Shown here: positions 26,366 through 34,903 of the stretch, piece by piece | How positions within the stretch are numbered: position 1 is the first letter of the stretch | How the letters are laid out: each line of letters opens with the position of its first letter | NCBI GenBank assembly: GCA_015231915.1 | Contig: JADGAR010000016.1 | Location: 1 to 64,000 of the forward strand | DNA: 64,000 bases | Direction: 5' to 3' | Origin: Magnetococcales bacterium | GTDB lineage: Bacteria > Pseudomonadota > Magnetococcia > Magnetococcales > Magnetaquicoccaceae | Translations under genes and position numbers: made by a program | Notes under the pieces: generated by a model | Told to the model about the DNA's origin: nothing | What the model saw: the letters and a program-made list of their open reading frames with translations, nothing else | The model's database searches: none

Positions 26366-29300
26366 TTACAGCGATGCCAACCGAAACTCCCCGGCCCCGA
26401 GCACCGCTTGAGCCACCTCCACCAGATGGAGGTGATGAGTGAAAAAAAGGATCTGGGTCTTGCGGCCCACCTCGGCCAACACCCGCAACGCCTCCCCGGC
26501 GCGCCGGTCGTCGAAGTGGATCAACAGGTCGTCCAGGACCAGCGGCAACGGTTCCGCTGTTTCCAGACGCCGCTCCAGCATCGCCAGATGCAACGCCAGA
26601 TAGAGCTGATCGCGGGTCCCGTCGCTCATCGCCTCCACGGCAAGCCGCCTTCCGTCCGGGCGCACGGCCAGCAACAGATGCCCCCCCTGCTCGGTGAAAT
26701 CGGTCTCCAGACCGGCGAACGACTCCAGGGTCAGCCGACGGAACAGCTCCCCTGCCCGCGCCAACACCGGATCCCGATTCCGCTCGCGAAAACGGGCCAC
26801 CGCCAGCCCGATCAACCGCCCGGCCAGCCGGGTCACCACATAACACTCGGCCTCCCGGTGCAAACGGACCAAGGCCGACTCCTCCTCTTGCAAGGCTTGC
26901 GCCGCATCGTCACCGCCCGCCATGCGGGCCAGATCCGCCTCCGCGCCCCCCAGCCGGGCGGCATCTTCCGCCAAAGCCCCGCCCAGACGCCGAATCTCCT
27001 CCCTGGCCCCGGCCAGCAGCCCAGGCAGGGCATCCCCGTCGCAGCCATCCGCCTCGCGCTCCAGTTCGGCCAGCTCCCGCTCGCCGCCCACCGCGCGCAA
27101 CTCCCGCTCCAAACGCACCAGCTCCCTGCGCACCTCCTCCCGGCGCGCCACGCGGCCCTCCAGCTCCTCCATGGCCAGTTCCTCGGTCACCCCATACACC
27201 GCGCCCAGCTCCTCCAACCGGGCACCGCTGACCGCCAGCACCCCGCGCGCGGCCTGAATCCGCTCCCGCAGGGCCGCCGCCTCTCCGGCCAGTCGCTGCC
27301 GCTGGCGCGAGGTCTCCGCTGCCGCCAACCAGCGGCGATGACAGATCCCGATCCAGGCGATGGGATCCTCCCCCGGCACCTCTCCCAATCCGTCGGCCAC
27401 CTCCGCCACCCGCGCGCGATAACCGGCGAAATCGGCCTCCATCTCCCGGATCCGCCGCCGCAGCTCCTCCCGCCGGTCCATCAGCCGCCGCGCCTCCTCC
27501 AGCAACCGCACTGCGGCATCCACCTCGGCGGGGGCCACCTCCGGGGGCCAACCCAGAGCGGTCACGTCCCCCTCCCAACGGGCGCGCCAGGCCGACACAT
27601 CCGCCTCGACCCGCTCCATGCGCCGCGCCGCCTCGTCGTGCTTGCGCCGCACTTCGCCCAGCCGCTCCAGCAAGGCGGCGCGTCGCCGCGTTTGTTCCCG
27701 CCTGCCCTCCACCACCTCCCCGGCCCGCCGCAACCAGCCGGAAAACCCCATCTCCCCGGCTTCGTCCCCCAGGGCGGCCTGCAGCCGGTCGCGCCACGCC
27801 TCCAACTCCCGCGTCAGACCCTCGGCCTTGCGCCGGGCCGCGTCCCAGGCCGCGTGTTTTTCCAGCGCATCCCGACGCGACTCCGGCCAACCCCGCATCC
27901 CCATGGGATCCGTCGGCGTCACCCCGGAGCCGGACCACAAGCGCAACCAGGCTTCCCGCACCCCGGCCAGACGCTCCACAACCTCCCGCTCCCGCGCCCC
28001 GGCCTCGACCACCCTGGCCCTCGCCCCCTCCAGATTGGCCAACAACCCGCGATAACGCGCCGTCCGCTCTGCCTGGGCCAACAGCCGATCCGCCGCTGCG
28101 TCCGCCTCCAGCATGCTCCGGGCAAAGGCGTCCGTCAACGCCATGCCTCCGGCAAAGCGTGCGACATCCTCCGCCAAATCCCCCCGCCCCTCCACATGGA
28201 TCCGACGCACCAGCGACCACCCCAGATCCCGGCGCTCCCTGGCCGCGCTCACCGCCTCCGGGGTGGGAATCGCCCCCTCTGCCCGCAACTCGCTCAGCCG
28301 CGTCTCCTCCTCGGCCATGCGCCGCATTTCCCGCTCCAGATGCTCCCGCGCCCCCTCCAGCTCCCGGCTCCCGTCCAGCAAGGTCCGCGCCTGGGCGGCC
28401 ACCTGCTCCGGCGAGGGGACCCGCGCCCCCTGCAACGCCTCCCAATCCCCGGACCACAGGGGCAGTTCCCGCAGGGCACGCCCCGCCTCCGCTTCCAGAC
28501 GGGCCGCGTCGGCCCAGGCCTCGTTCACCCGTGCCTCGCCGATGCCGGCCAGCCGCGCCTCCTCCAGCAAGGCCGCCAGTGCACCTCGATCCTCCACCTC
28601 CGGGATGCCGGGCAACTCCGCCTGCACCCGCTCCAGCTCGCCGCGCGCCTCGTCCAGCAACTCCCCGGCCTGACGCCTGCGGATCTCCAGCTCCCCGTGC
28701 CGACGCGTCAGATCCCCCATGCGGGCCAGCACCGGGGCCGCCGGCAAGGGGGCATCGACCGCCAGTCCCGCCTCCTTGAGCAGACGGGCCAGACCCGACT
28801 CCACCTCCTTCAACTCCACGGCACGCCGGGGAATGTCGAACCGGCTCTTGTGAAACTGCCCCACCAGCCCCTGCAGCTCCTCGATCACCCCGCCACGCTC
28901 CAGCAGCCCCGCCTCTTCCGGCAACCCGGCCAGACCCGCCTCCACCGCAGCCAGATCCGTAAGGAGAGCGCCCTCCTCCCATTTGGCGCGCTTCAACTCC
29001 TCGTGCAGCTTGCGCCGCGACGCGGGCATCCCGGCGCCAATCTCCGGCAGATCCCGCAACGCCTCCAGTTCCCGCAACGTCCCGCGATATCTCGCCAGCA
29101 AAGGTTTTTGCAATTGCAGCCGTTCCAGACGACTCAATTCCACCTGGCGCGCTTCCAATTCCCGGCGCAGTTCCGTCAGCCTGGCCAGGGAATCCCGACG
29201 CCGTTCGTCCCGTTCCCGCCAATCCTCTGCCGACAACGCGGCCTGTTGCGCGCGATTCCTGGCCTCCTGCCACTCGTTGCGGATCGTGTTGAGCAACCGC

Positions 29301-29836
29301 TGCCTGCCACGCGGCACGAACCGCCTGTTGCTCTCCGACTCCAGATCCTCCAGCACCCGCAAGGCGTCCTGCACCCCGGACCCGGCCTCGAACAGGGCGC
29401 TGCCCACCTCCCCCCGACCGGCCAGAATGGCCGCCCCGCCGGCGCGCAGACGCTCGTGACTCAAGCCGTACAACCCGGCAAAGATCTCCGGCCCGACCCC
29501 GCCCAGAAAGGGCAGCAACACCCCCTCCTCCAGGGGCCTGCCCTCCGGATCCACCAACGGATGCTTGTTGCGCTTGTGCCGCCGGATGGCCAGACGCGCC
29601 CCGGCGCGATTGACCAGCAGGCCGCTCAGGGTCAAGGCCGGCAAGTCGTGCAGAAAGGCATAGGAGGAGGAGCGGCCAAAACCGAACAGCAGATCCGAGA
29701 TGGCCTGCAAGACGGTGCTCTTGCCCGCCTCGTTCAGACCGGTCACCAGATGCAGGCCGCCCCCTTCGCCGTCCAGTTGCAGGGTGCGCCCGGTGAACAG
29801 GCCATAGGCCTCCAGATCGAGACGCAGGAATTTCAT
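26366..29836 (-). CDS. YhaN-like SbcC/Rad50-family ATPase
   Basis: A 1156-residue SMC-like ATPase. The N-terminal P-loop is GLNEAGKSTVLQAISDLLFG. Roughly 800 residues of heptad-rich coiled coil follow. The C-terminal ABC signature lies in EAMSDGTRDQLYLALHLAML and Walker B in PLVLDDLLIHFDDRR. The NEAGKST form of Walker A is typical of YhaN rather than SbcC. It is thought to work with the YhaO nuclease in DNA end processing. Its ATG overlaps the nuclease stop by 4 bases. The large frame on the opposite strand is a GC-driven shadow. Confidence 0.9.
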   Translation of the reverse strand: MKFLRLDLEAYGLFTGRTLQLDGEGGGLHLVTGLNEAGKSTVLQAISDLLFGFGRSSSYAFLHDLPALTLSGLLVNRAGARLAIRRHKRNKHPLVDPEGRPLEEGVLLPFLGGVGPEIFAGLYGLSHERLRAGGAAILAGRGEVGSALFEAGSGVQDALRVLEDLESESNRRFVPRGRQRLLNTIRNEWQEARNRAQQAALSAEDWRERDERRRDSLARLTELRRELEARQVELSRLERLQLQKPLLARYRGTLRELEALRDLPEIGAGMPASRRKLHEELKRAKWEEGALLTDLAAVEAGLAGLPEEAGLLERGGVIEELQGLVGQFHKSRFDIPRRAVELKEVESGLARLLKEAGLAVDAPLPAAPVLARMGDLTRRHGELEIRRRQAGELLDEARGELERVQAELPGIPEVEDRGALAALLEEARLAGIGEARVNEAWADAARLEAEAGRALRELPLWSGDWEALQGARVPSPEQVAAQARTLLDGSRELEGAREHLEREMRRMAEEETRLSELRAEGAIPTPEAVSAARERRDLGWSLVRRIHVEGRGDLAEDVARFAGGMALTDAFARSMLEADAAADRLLAQAERTARYRGLLANLEGARARVVEAGAREREVVERLAGVREAWLRLWSGSGVTPTDPMGMRGWPESRRDALEKHAAWDAARRKAEGLTRELEAWRDRLQAALGDEAGEMGFSGWLRRAGEVVEGRREQTRRRAALLERLGEVRRKHDEAARRMERVEADVSAWRARWEGDVTALGWPPEVAPAEVDAAVRLLEEARRLMDRREELRRRIREMEADFAGYRARVAEVADGLGEVPGEDPIAWIGICHRRWLAAAETSRQRQRLAGEAAALRERIQAARGVLAVSGARLEELGAVYGVTEELAMEELEGRVARREEVRRELVRLERELRAVGGERELAELEREADGCDGDALPGLLAGAREEIRRLGGALAEDAARLGGAEADLARMAGGDDAAQALQEEESALVRLHREAECYVVTRLAGRLIGLAVARFRERNRDPVLARAGELFRRLTLESFAGLETDFTEQGGHLLLAVRPDGRRLAVEAMSDGTRDQLYLALHLAMLERRLETAEPLPLVLDDLLIHFDDRRAGEALRVLAEVGRKTQILFFTHHLHLVEVAQAVLGAGEFRLASL

Positions 29837-31089
29837 CCTTCCCCTCCCCCCCGCAGCCGCCGCAAGGCCAACTCGCGCGCCTGACGCAGCGCATCCAGGC
29901 GCCAGGCGGGGTCGTCGAAACGCAGGCCGTCCTCGCCCTCGCTCACCGCCGAGGGGAGAAAGGCGCGCAGATCGTCCCACACCTCGCTGCCCAGCCCGGC
30001 GAGGGCCTCGGGATCGTCATCGAGTTCCCGGCAGATCGCCTCCAGCCCGGTGGGATCGATTCCCGTTGGCCCATCCGCCGGGAGGGGCGAACGGGGGAAC
30101 GAAACCCTTTCCACCCAGACCAGCCCGCCGGGGAGTTCGAGGGCCTGCGCCCGCACGGCATCGAGCCACTCGCCGCCGCGACGGGCCATGTCATCCCGCA
30201 GAGGATCGGCCCCCTCGAGCAGCAGGCGAACCGCCACGATGCGCCCGTCCGCGCCGGCCACCTCGATGGCGAGCCGCTCCCGGATCCGCTCCATGGCCCC
30301 CTCGATGCGGACGCAACCGGCAAGATCCACCTGAGTGACGACCCAGCGCAGGCTGTCCACGGCGCGGAACGCCACGGTCGTTCCGCCGCTGTCGTCCACC
30401 GTGACCAGGGCGCACCCCTTGGCGCCGGTCTCCCGGACATGTCTGCCTTGCGGCATGCCCGGAAACAGGATCCAGGGTCGTCCCGGGTGGACGATTTCCC
30501 ATTGATGGACATGGCCGAGCGCCCAGTAGTCGTACCCCTTGTTGAGCAGATCCTCCTTTCGGCAGGGGGCGTAGGAAGCATGACCGGGGCGGCCATCGAG
30601 AGCGGTATGGAGCAGGCCGATGTTGTAATACCCGGCCACAGGGGCCGGATAGCGGGCGGCCAGATTGGCGGTTTCCGCCGGTTTGGCGAAGGAGTGGCCG
30701 TGAATGGCCACCCGCAATGGCTCCAGAGTGACGGTGGCGGGTTTGGTGGAGGGGAATTCCGTGACGTTGGCGGGGAGTGGGACATGGCGGATGAAGCGGC
30801 TTTGGGCGTCGTGGTTGCCGCGCGCCAGAAAGAGCGGGATGTTGGCATCGCGCAGCCGGTTGGCCTGTTTGACGAACCAGAGGGCGGTGTTGAAATCCCG
30901 CCACGCGCCGTCGAACAGGTCTCCGGCGATGAGAACGAAGTCGGCCCGTTCCTCCAGGCAGAGGGAGACGAGGGTTGCGAAAGCCTGGCGGGAGGCGTTG
31001 CGGATCTCTTCGACCGGCGCCCCTTCATGGCGTTCCAATCCCTTGAGCGGTGAGTCCAGATGGATGTCGGCGCAATGGATGAATTTCAT
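29833..31089 (-). CDS. YhaO-like SbcD/Mre11-family metallophosphoesterase
   Basis: A 418-residue DNA exonuclease subunit. Calcineurin-type metal-binding motifs appear in order: CADIHLDSPL, AGDLFDG, ARGNHD, IHGHSF and LGHVHQWE. The start at ATG 31089 (MKFIHCADIHLD) is fixed by homology to the motif-bearing strand. The C-terminal part (about residues 290-418) should contact the partner ATPase. It is translationally coupled to the YhaN-like gene. The pair resembles Bacillus YhaO/YhaN and is functionally related to SbcCD. Confidence 0.9.
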   Translation of the reverse strand: MKFIHCADIHLDSPLKGLERHEGAPVEEIRNASRQAFATLVSLCLEERADFVLIAGDLFDGAWRDFNTALWFVKQANRLRDANIPLFLARGNHDAQSRFIRHVPLPANVTEFPSTKPATVTLEPLRVAIHGHSFAKPAETANLAARYPAPVAGYYNIGLLHTALDGRPGHASYAPCRKEDLLNKGYDYWALGHVHQWEIVHPGRPWILFPGMPQGRHVRETGAKGCALVTVDDSGGTTVAFRAVDSLRWVVTQVDLAGCVRIEGAMERIRERLAIEVAGADGRIVAVRLLLEGADPLRDDMARRGGEWLDAVRAQALELPGGLVWVERVSFPRSPLPADGPTGIDPTGLEAICRELDDDPEALAGLGSEVWDDLRAFLPSAVSEGEDGLRFDDPAWRLDALRQARELALRRLRGGGEG

Positions 31090-31155
31090 GGATTGGGGAT
31101 GCCATCGAAGGGTGGCGCGGGTCAAGGAACTTCCGAAATTTTGACACAGATTGAT

Positions 31156-31170
31156 TGGCATAAATAGTGC
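31156..31170 (+). promoter_or_regulatory. Candidate sigma-54 (-24/-12) promoter
   Basis: TGGCATAAATAGTGC matches the RpoN consensus TGGCAC-N5-TTGC at eight of ten defined positions, with the invariant GG and GC at the correct 11-base separation. It lies 64 bases upstream of a small ORF in the same direction. A TTGACA lies just before it, but no good -10 is at the right distance. Confidence 0.45.
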
Positions 31171-31233
31171 ATAAAGGGGTTCACCGCATCATGGCATGCC
31201 AACTCAACCTAACCAGAACGAAGAGCCGATACC

Positions 31234-31425
31234 ATGTCCAACCCCATCGCCGCCGCCCAACTGCTGCACACCCTGGCCCCCACCCACAAGGCGCACACCG
31301 CCCCCCAGAGCCAGCCAGCCAAAGCCGACACCCCGGATCGGGTCGGACTGTTCGATCAGTTTCTGACCCAGGCGGAACGGGATTTCATTGCCAACCGGTT
31401 GCAGGAAATCAAGTGGATGCGATGA
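31234..31425 (+). CDS. Small protein of unknown function
   Basis: A 63-residue protein with a disordered-looking His/Pro/Gln-rich middle and a C-terminal amphipathic helix (FDQFLTQAERDFIANRLQEI). AAGAG lies 8 bases before the ATG. A candidate sigma-54 promoter lies upstream. It converges on the coiled-coil protein gene, the two overlapping by 17 bases. No family recognised; the length and helix could suit a regulator or adaptor, which is speculation. Confidence 0.5.
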   Translation: MSNPIAAAQLLHTLAPTHKAHTAPQSQPAKADTPDRVGLFDQFLTQAERDFIANRLQEIKWMR

Positions 31426-31954
31426 GCAGCCGGCGGGACGCCCTCGACAGGGCCGACGTTCTCCCACATCCCACAGCCATCACCTGACGGGGGCAGGCAG
31501 GCGCATCTCCCCGACGGGGGGAACATACTGCACTTAGAAGCGGCCATGCCCGCATGAGTCCGAAAAGCAGACCGATCCCGCCAAGGATCATGACCCCCAT
31601 CTCGATCACCATGCGCAGTTCCAATTCCTTGATGTCCCTGCGCAATTCGGCCTTGGTGTTTTCGATCTTGGCGTCCAACTCTTTGATATCCCGCTTCAGT
31701 TCGGCCTTGGTGTTTTCCAGGTCCCGCTTCAGTTCGGCCTTGGTGATTTCTATGTCCCGCTTCAGATCGGCCCTGGTGTTTTCCAGGTCCCGCTTCAGAT
31801 CGGCATTCACCTTGGCCAGATCCTCCTTGGAGGCCAGACGTTCCGCCAGGGCTTCCGCCAGGAGTTCGGCCTGAACTTCCGCCTGGGGTTCGGGAACGCC
31901 GACTTCCCGCAAGCGCTTGGTGTATCGCAAGGTATCGAATGCCAGACCGGTCAT
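31409..31954 (-). CDS. DUF1640-like coiled-coil protein with hendecad repeats and C-terminal membrane helix
   Basis: A 181-residue protein starting MTGLAFDTLRYTKRLREVGV, the opening typical of DUF1640/CCDC90-like proteins (FDT..Y...L...G....QAE). It continues with AEVQAELLAEALAE and then an 11-residue repeat (ADLKRDLENTR type) forming a long coiled coil. A single helix (MVIEMGVMILGGIGLLFGLM) follows. The last 40 or so residues are Cys/Arg/Pro-rich and look unlike this family, whose members normally end right after the membrane helix. A strong AGGAG ribosome site is 8 bases before the ATG. Function is unknown. Confidence 0.75.
   Translation of the reverse strand: MTGLAFDTLRYTKRLREVGVPEPQAEVQAELLAEALAERLASKEDLAKVNADLKRDLENTRADLKRDIEITKAELKRDLENTKAELKRDIKELDAKIENTKAELRRDIKELELRMVIEMGVMILGGIGLLFGLMRAWPLLSAVCSPRRGDAPACPRQVMAVGCGRTSALSRASRRLLIAST
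31691..31822 (-). repeat. Four tandem 33-bp repeats encoding coiled-coil hendecads
   Basis: Four consecutive 33-base units begin at 31691, 31724, 31757 and 31790, each starting CCGCTTCAG on the plus strand. They encode the 11-residue unit of the coiled coil. A related but longer variant unit lies just beside them. The units keep the reading frame, so this is protein-coding repetition, not a CRISPR array. Confidence 0.85.
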
Positions 31955-32034
31955 GTGGTTCACTCCTGCCAGACGGTTCGCCAATCAGGATATCCTATCC
32001 GATCCGGGCCTGACCCGTCCACAGGAATCCCACG

Positions 32035-32352
32035 TCACCCGGCCTGATTCATGTTGCGGTAAGCGTTTCTGGCCAGTTCGGTAAGATAATGACTCCCGGT
32101 GGACGGATGCGCGGCGCCCAGCAGCAACCGATTGGCGAAATGATGCTGCTCGACGTTGTTGGAAGATTGCGCCAGACGACCGGCATCCCGCGTCACGGGT
32201 TCGACGGTCTTGACTTCCGTGGTGGCAAGCCCCTCCAGGAGGTTCTGAAACCCGCCCGAAAAAGGAACCACCACTGCCCCATGCCGGTCATGAGGGTTGC
32301 GCGCGGCGCCAGCGGCAACCGGCGGAGTACCGATGGATACGATTTCGGACAC
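32035..32352 (-). CDS. Small protein of unknown function, GTG start
   Basis: A 105-residue protein beginning at GTG 32352, chosen because AGGAGA lies 6 bases upstream. An earlier in-frame start reaches 32472 but lacks such a site. The sequence has a Gly/Ala/Pro-rich N-terminus (VSIGTPPVAAGAARN) and a helical C-terminus (YLTELARNAYRNM). No signal peptide or membrane helix is clear. No family recognised. Confidence 0.55.
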   Translation of the reverse strand: MSEIVSIGTPPVAAGAARNPHDRHGAVVVPFSGGFQNLLEGLATTEVKTVEPVTRDAGRLAQSSNNVEQHHFANRLLLGAAHPSTGSHYLTELARNAYRNMNQAG

Positions 32353-32552
32353 GTTCGCTCTCCTGTCAAGGAATTGATCCTGCGACGGGCCTCGAAAAAG
32401 GCCCGACAAGAGCATAAAGCAGCAAGCGTGCCGATCCTCATCCGGCACAAACAGCGACTCCTGTGGAACCAATCAGGGAGTCGCCACGTCCAATCCAGCA
32501 ACGATCATCCACCGCAACGCAACAACAGCCTGGTACGAAAGTTCATGGTCCA

Positions 32553-34070
32553 ATGCGCATCGCCCCGGACACTCCCCTGCCCCCGTGTCACGCACCGCTC
32601 TCATGGGGCTTCGACAACAGTTACCAGCGCCTGCCGGAACGGTTCTACACCCGTATCGCCCCGACTCCGGTCCCGGCGCCACGCCGCTTGCTGCTGAACC
32701 AGCCTTTGGCCGAGGAGTTGGGCCTGGCCACACCGTGCGAGCAACCCGAATTCACCCGGATGCTGGCTGGCAATCGTCTGCCGCATGACGCGCAACCCAT
32801 CGCCATGGCCTACGCCGGGCATCAATTCGGCCAGTTCGTGCCAAGCCTGGGCGACGGGCGCGCCATTCTGCTGGGCGAAGTGATCGATCGCCACGGCCTG
32901 CGGCGTGACATTCAACTCAAGGGGAGCGGCAGGACCCCCTACTCCCGTCAGGGAGATGGCCGCGCCTGGCTGGGACCGGTATTGCGCGAATACCTGGTCT
33001 CGGAGGCCATGCATGCACTGGGCATCCCCACCACGCGCGCCCTGGCGGCGGTGGCCACCGGAGCACCGGTATTCCGCGAGGAGGGGGCCATGCCCGGAGC
33101 GATTCTGACACGCGTGGCCGCCAGCCATGCACGGGTCGGCACTTGTGAGTATTTCGCCCATCGCGGGGATTGGGATGGCCTGCGGCTTTTGACCGGTTAC
33201 CTCCTTGCCCGCCACTTTCCGCAGTCCGACGACGGCAAACCAGCCGCGCTGGCGCTCCTGGAAGGGGTCGCCGCCCGTCAGGCGGCACTCATCGCACGCT
33301 GGATGGAGGCAGGCTTCATCCACGGGGTCATGAACACCGACAACATGACCATCTCCGGAGAGACCATCGATTACGGCCCCTGCGCCTTCCTGGATGAATA
33401 CGACCCGACGACCGTCTACAGTGCGATCGATCCCTTCGGTCGCTATGCCTTCGGCAACCAGCCGCGAATCGCGGCCTGGAATCTGGCGCGACTGGCCGAC
33501 GCCCTGCTGCCGCTCCTGGATCCGGACCCGAAACGGGCGATGACCTTCGCCGAGGGGATCATCGAGCGCTTCCCGGAACAGTTTGCCGCCGAATGGCTGG
33601 GGGGCATGCGCCGCAAGCTGGGTCTGTTCACCGCCCAGGCCGGCGACGAGGGGCTGATCACGGAGTTGCTGAACGCAATGCATGCCAATCGGGCCGACTA
33701 CACCCTGACCATGCGCGGTCTGTGTGGGGCGTCCATCGAGGAACAGGCCGATAGCGGAATCGCGCAACGCTTTGCCGACGAAACGCGCTATCGATCCTGG
33801 GCAGCGCGCTGGCGGGCGCGATTGCGCGCCGAGGATACCCCGGCTGCGTTGCGCGCCGACACGATGCGCCGGGTCAACCCGGCCTGCATCCCAAGAAACC
33901 ACCAGGTGGCTGCCGCCCTGGACGCAGCCGTGATCCAGGATGACCTGGCCCCCTTCCGGCAACTCCTGGAGGTTGTGCAAAACCCCTACGACGATCTGCC
34001 CGCCATGGCCCGACTGGCGCTGCCCCCTACCCCCTCCCAGCGCATCCGCAACACCTTCTGCGGCACCTGA
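32553..34070 (+). CDS. selO: SelO (YdiU/UPF0061) protein adenylyltransferase
   Basis: Pseudokinase-fold enzyme that AMPylates proteins in redox homeostasis. The 505 residues carry MAYAGHQFGQFVPSLGDGRA, IQLKGSGRTPYSRQGDGRAW, GVMNTDNMTISG and IDYGPCAFLDEY, the hallmark active-site and metal-binding stretches. The C-terminus ends RIRNTFCGT; Cys sits where some SelO proteins carry selenocysteine. The start at ATG 32553 has no obvious ribosome site. It converges on the aldo/keto reductase gene with 7 bases between stops. Confidence 0.96.
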   Translation: MRIAPDTPLPPCHAPLSWGFDNSYQRLPERFYTRIAPTPVPAPRRLLLNQPLAEELGLATPCEQPEFTRMLAGNRLPHDAQPIAMAYAGHQFGQFVPSLGDGRAILLGEVIDRHGLRRDIQLKGSGRTPYSRQGDGRAWLGPVLREYLVSEAMHALGIPTTRALAAVATGAPVFREEGAMPGAILTRVAASHARVGTCEYFAHRGDWDGLRLLTGYLLARHFPQSDDGKPAALALLEGVAARQAALIARWMEAGFIHGVMNTDNMTISGETIDYGPCAFLDEYDPTTVYSAIDPFGRYAFGNQPRIAAWNLARLADALLPLLDPDPKRAMTFAEGIIERFPEQFAAEWLGGMRRKLGLFTAQAGDEGLITELLNAMHANRADYTLTMRGLCGASIEEQADSGIAQRFADETRYRSWAARWRARLRAEDTPAALRADTMRRVNPACIPRNHQVAAALDAAVIQDDLAPFRQLLEVVQNPYDDLPAMARLALPPTPSQRIRNTFCGT

Positions 34071-34077
34071 CGCCGGT

Positions 34078-34875
34078 TCATGCGAGCAGGCCGGTCACCT
34101 GTTGACACTCCTCCCCGGTCAGCTCGAACTCGCGGATGGCCAGATCCTCCCGCATGTGAACGGGAGATGTGGTGCCGGTCAACGGGGTGACACCAACCTG
34201 GGTCAGATAGCGGAACAGAATCTGCGCCCCGCTGCGTTGATGACGCCGGGCAAGGGCCTGCACCACAGGATGATCCAGCAGGTGGGGGTTGGCGGTCAGC
34301 GTCCAGAAACTCTGATAAGAGATGCCCTGCTGGTTGCAAAAGGCGCGAATCTGACGGTCATAGCCGGTGGCGGCATAAAACCGGTTCTGAATCACCGCCG
34401 GAGGCGTGGCGCAATGCTCCGCCAGATAGGCCACCAGACGCGGGTCGTAACAGTTGCTGATCCCCAAACGGCGTACCCCCTCTTGCCGGAACAGCCCCTC
34501 CATGGCGCGCCAGACCGTCATGGTCTCCGCCACGGTGGCAAGCGGAGAGTGCAAGACGAGACAATCCAGATAGTCGGTACGCAAATTCTGCAGGGAGACC
34601 TGAAAGGATTGCCGCACCTGCTCTTCCGGCGAGGCATGGGGATCATATGGCACCCGACCGGGATCCTGACCGGCCAGGGGGGTGAATTTGGTTTGCAGAT
34701 AGAGTTCATCGCGACGCAACCCCCGTTGCATGGCGAGCGCCACCCCCTCCCCGACGCCGGCTTCGTGGTAGTGTTTGGGTTGACAGGCGGTATCGATGGC
34801 GCGAAAACCGGCTGCCAACGCCTGCGCCACCAATCCGGCGGTGCGCTCCTTTTTCCAGGCGGTTCCGTAAATCAT
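34078..34875 (-). CDS. Aldo/keto reductase
   Basis: A 265-residue NADPH-dependent oxidoreductase of the aldo/keto reductase superfamily. The catalytic tetrad can be placed: Asp28 (AIDTA), Tyr36 (KHYHE), Lys63 (LQTKF) and the His in CLVLHSP. GISNCYD and a C-terminal LTGTTSPVHMREDL match the usual SNF and cofactor-binding GTT regions. The start at ATG 34875 follows GGAGGGAAGGG; an ATG at 34890 is also possible. Substrate cannot be assigned. It lies 28 bases after the pilY1 stop on the same strand, but is unlikely to be a pilus gene. Confidence 0.9.
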   Translation of the reverse strand: MIYGTAWKKERTAGLVAQALAAGFRAIDTACQPKHYHEAGVGEGVALAMQRGLRRDELYLQTKFTPLAGQDPGRVPYDPHASPEEQVRQSFQVSLQNLRTDYLDCLVLHSPLATVAETMTVWRAMEGLFRQEGVRRLGISNCYDPRLVAYLAEHCATPPAVIQNRFYAATGYDRQIRAFCNQQGISYQSFWTLTANPHLLDHPVVQALARRHQRSGAQILFRYLTQVGVTPLTGTTSPVHMREDLAIREFELTGEECQQVTGLLA

Positions 34876-34903
34876 TGCCCTTCCCTCCATGGCGCAATCC
34901 ACC

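Noticed and set aside
25586-29884. A 1432-codon frame on the plus strand
   Set aside because: Low-complexity Pro/Gln/Arg-rich translation opposite the YhaN-like ATPase, whose P-loop and signature motifs prove the minus strand is coding.
31691-31822. Regular 33-base repeats as a CRISPR array
   Set aside because: The repeats are contiguous with no spacers, stay in frame and encode coiled-coil hendecads.
34078-34875. Aldo/keto reductase as part of the pilus operon
   Set aside because: It is on the same strand close to pilY1 but has no known pilus role; adjacency alone is weak evidence.
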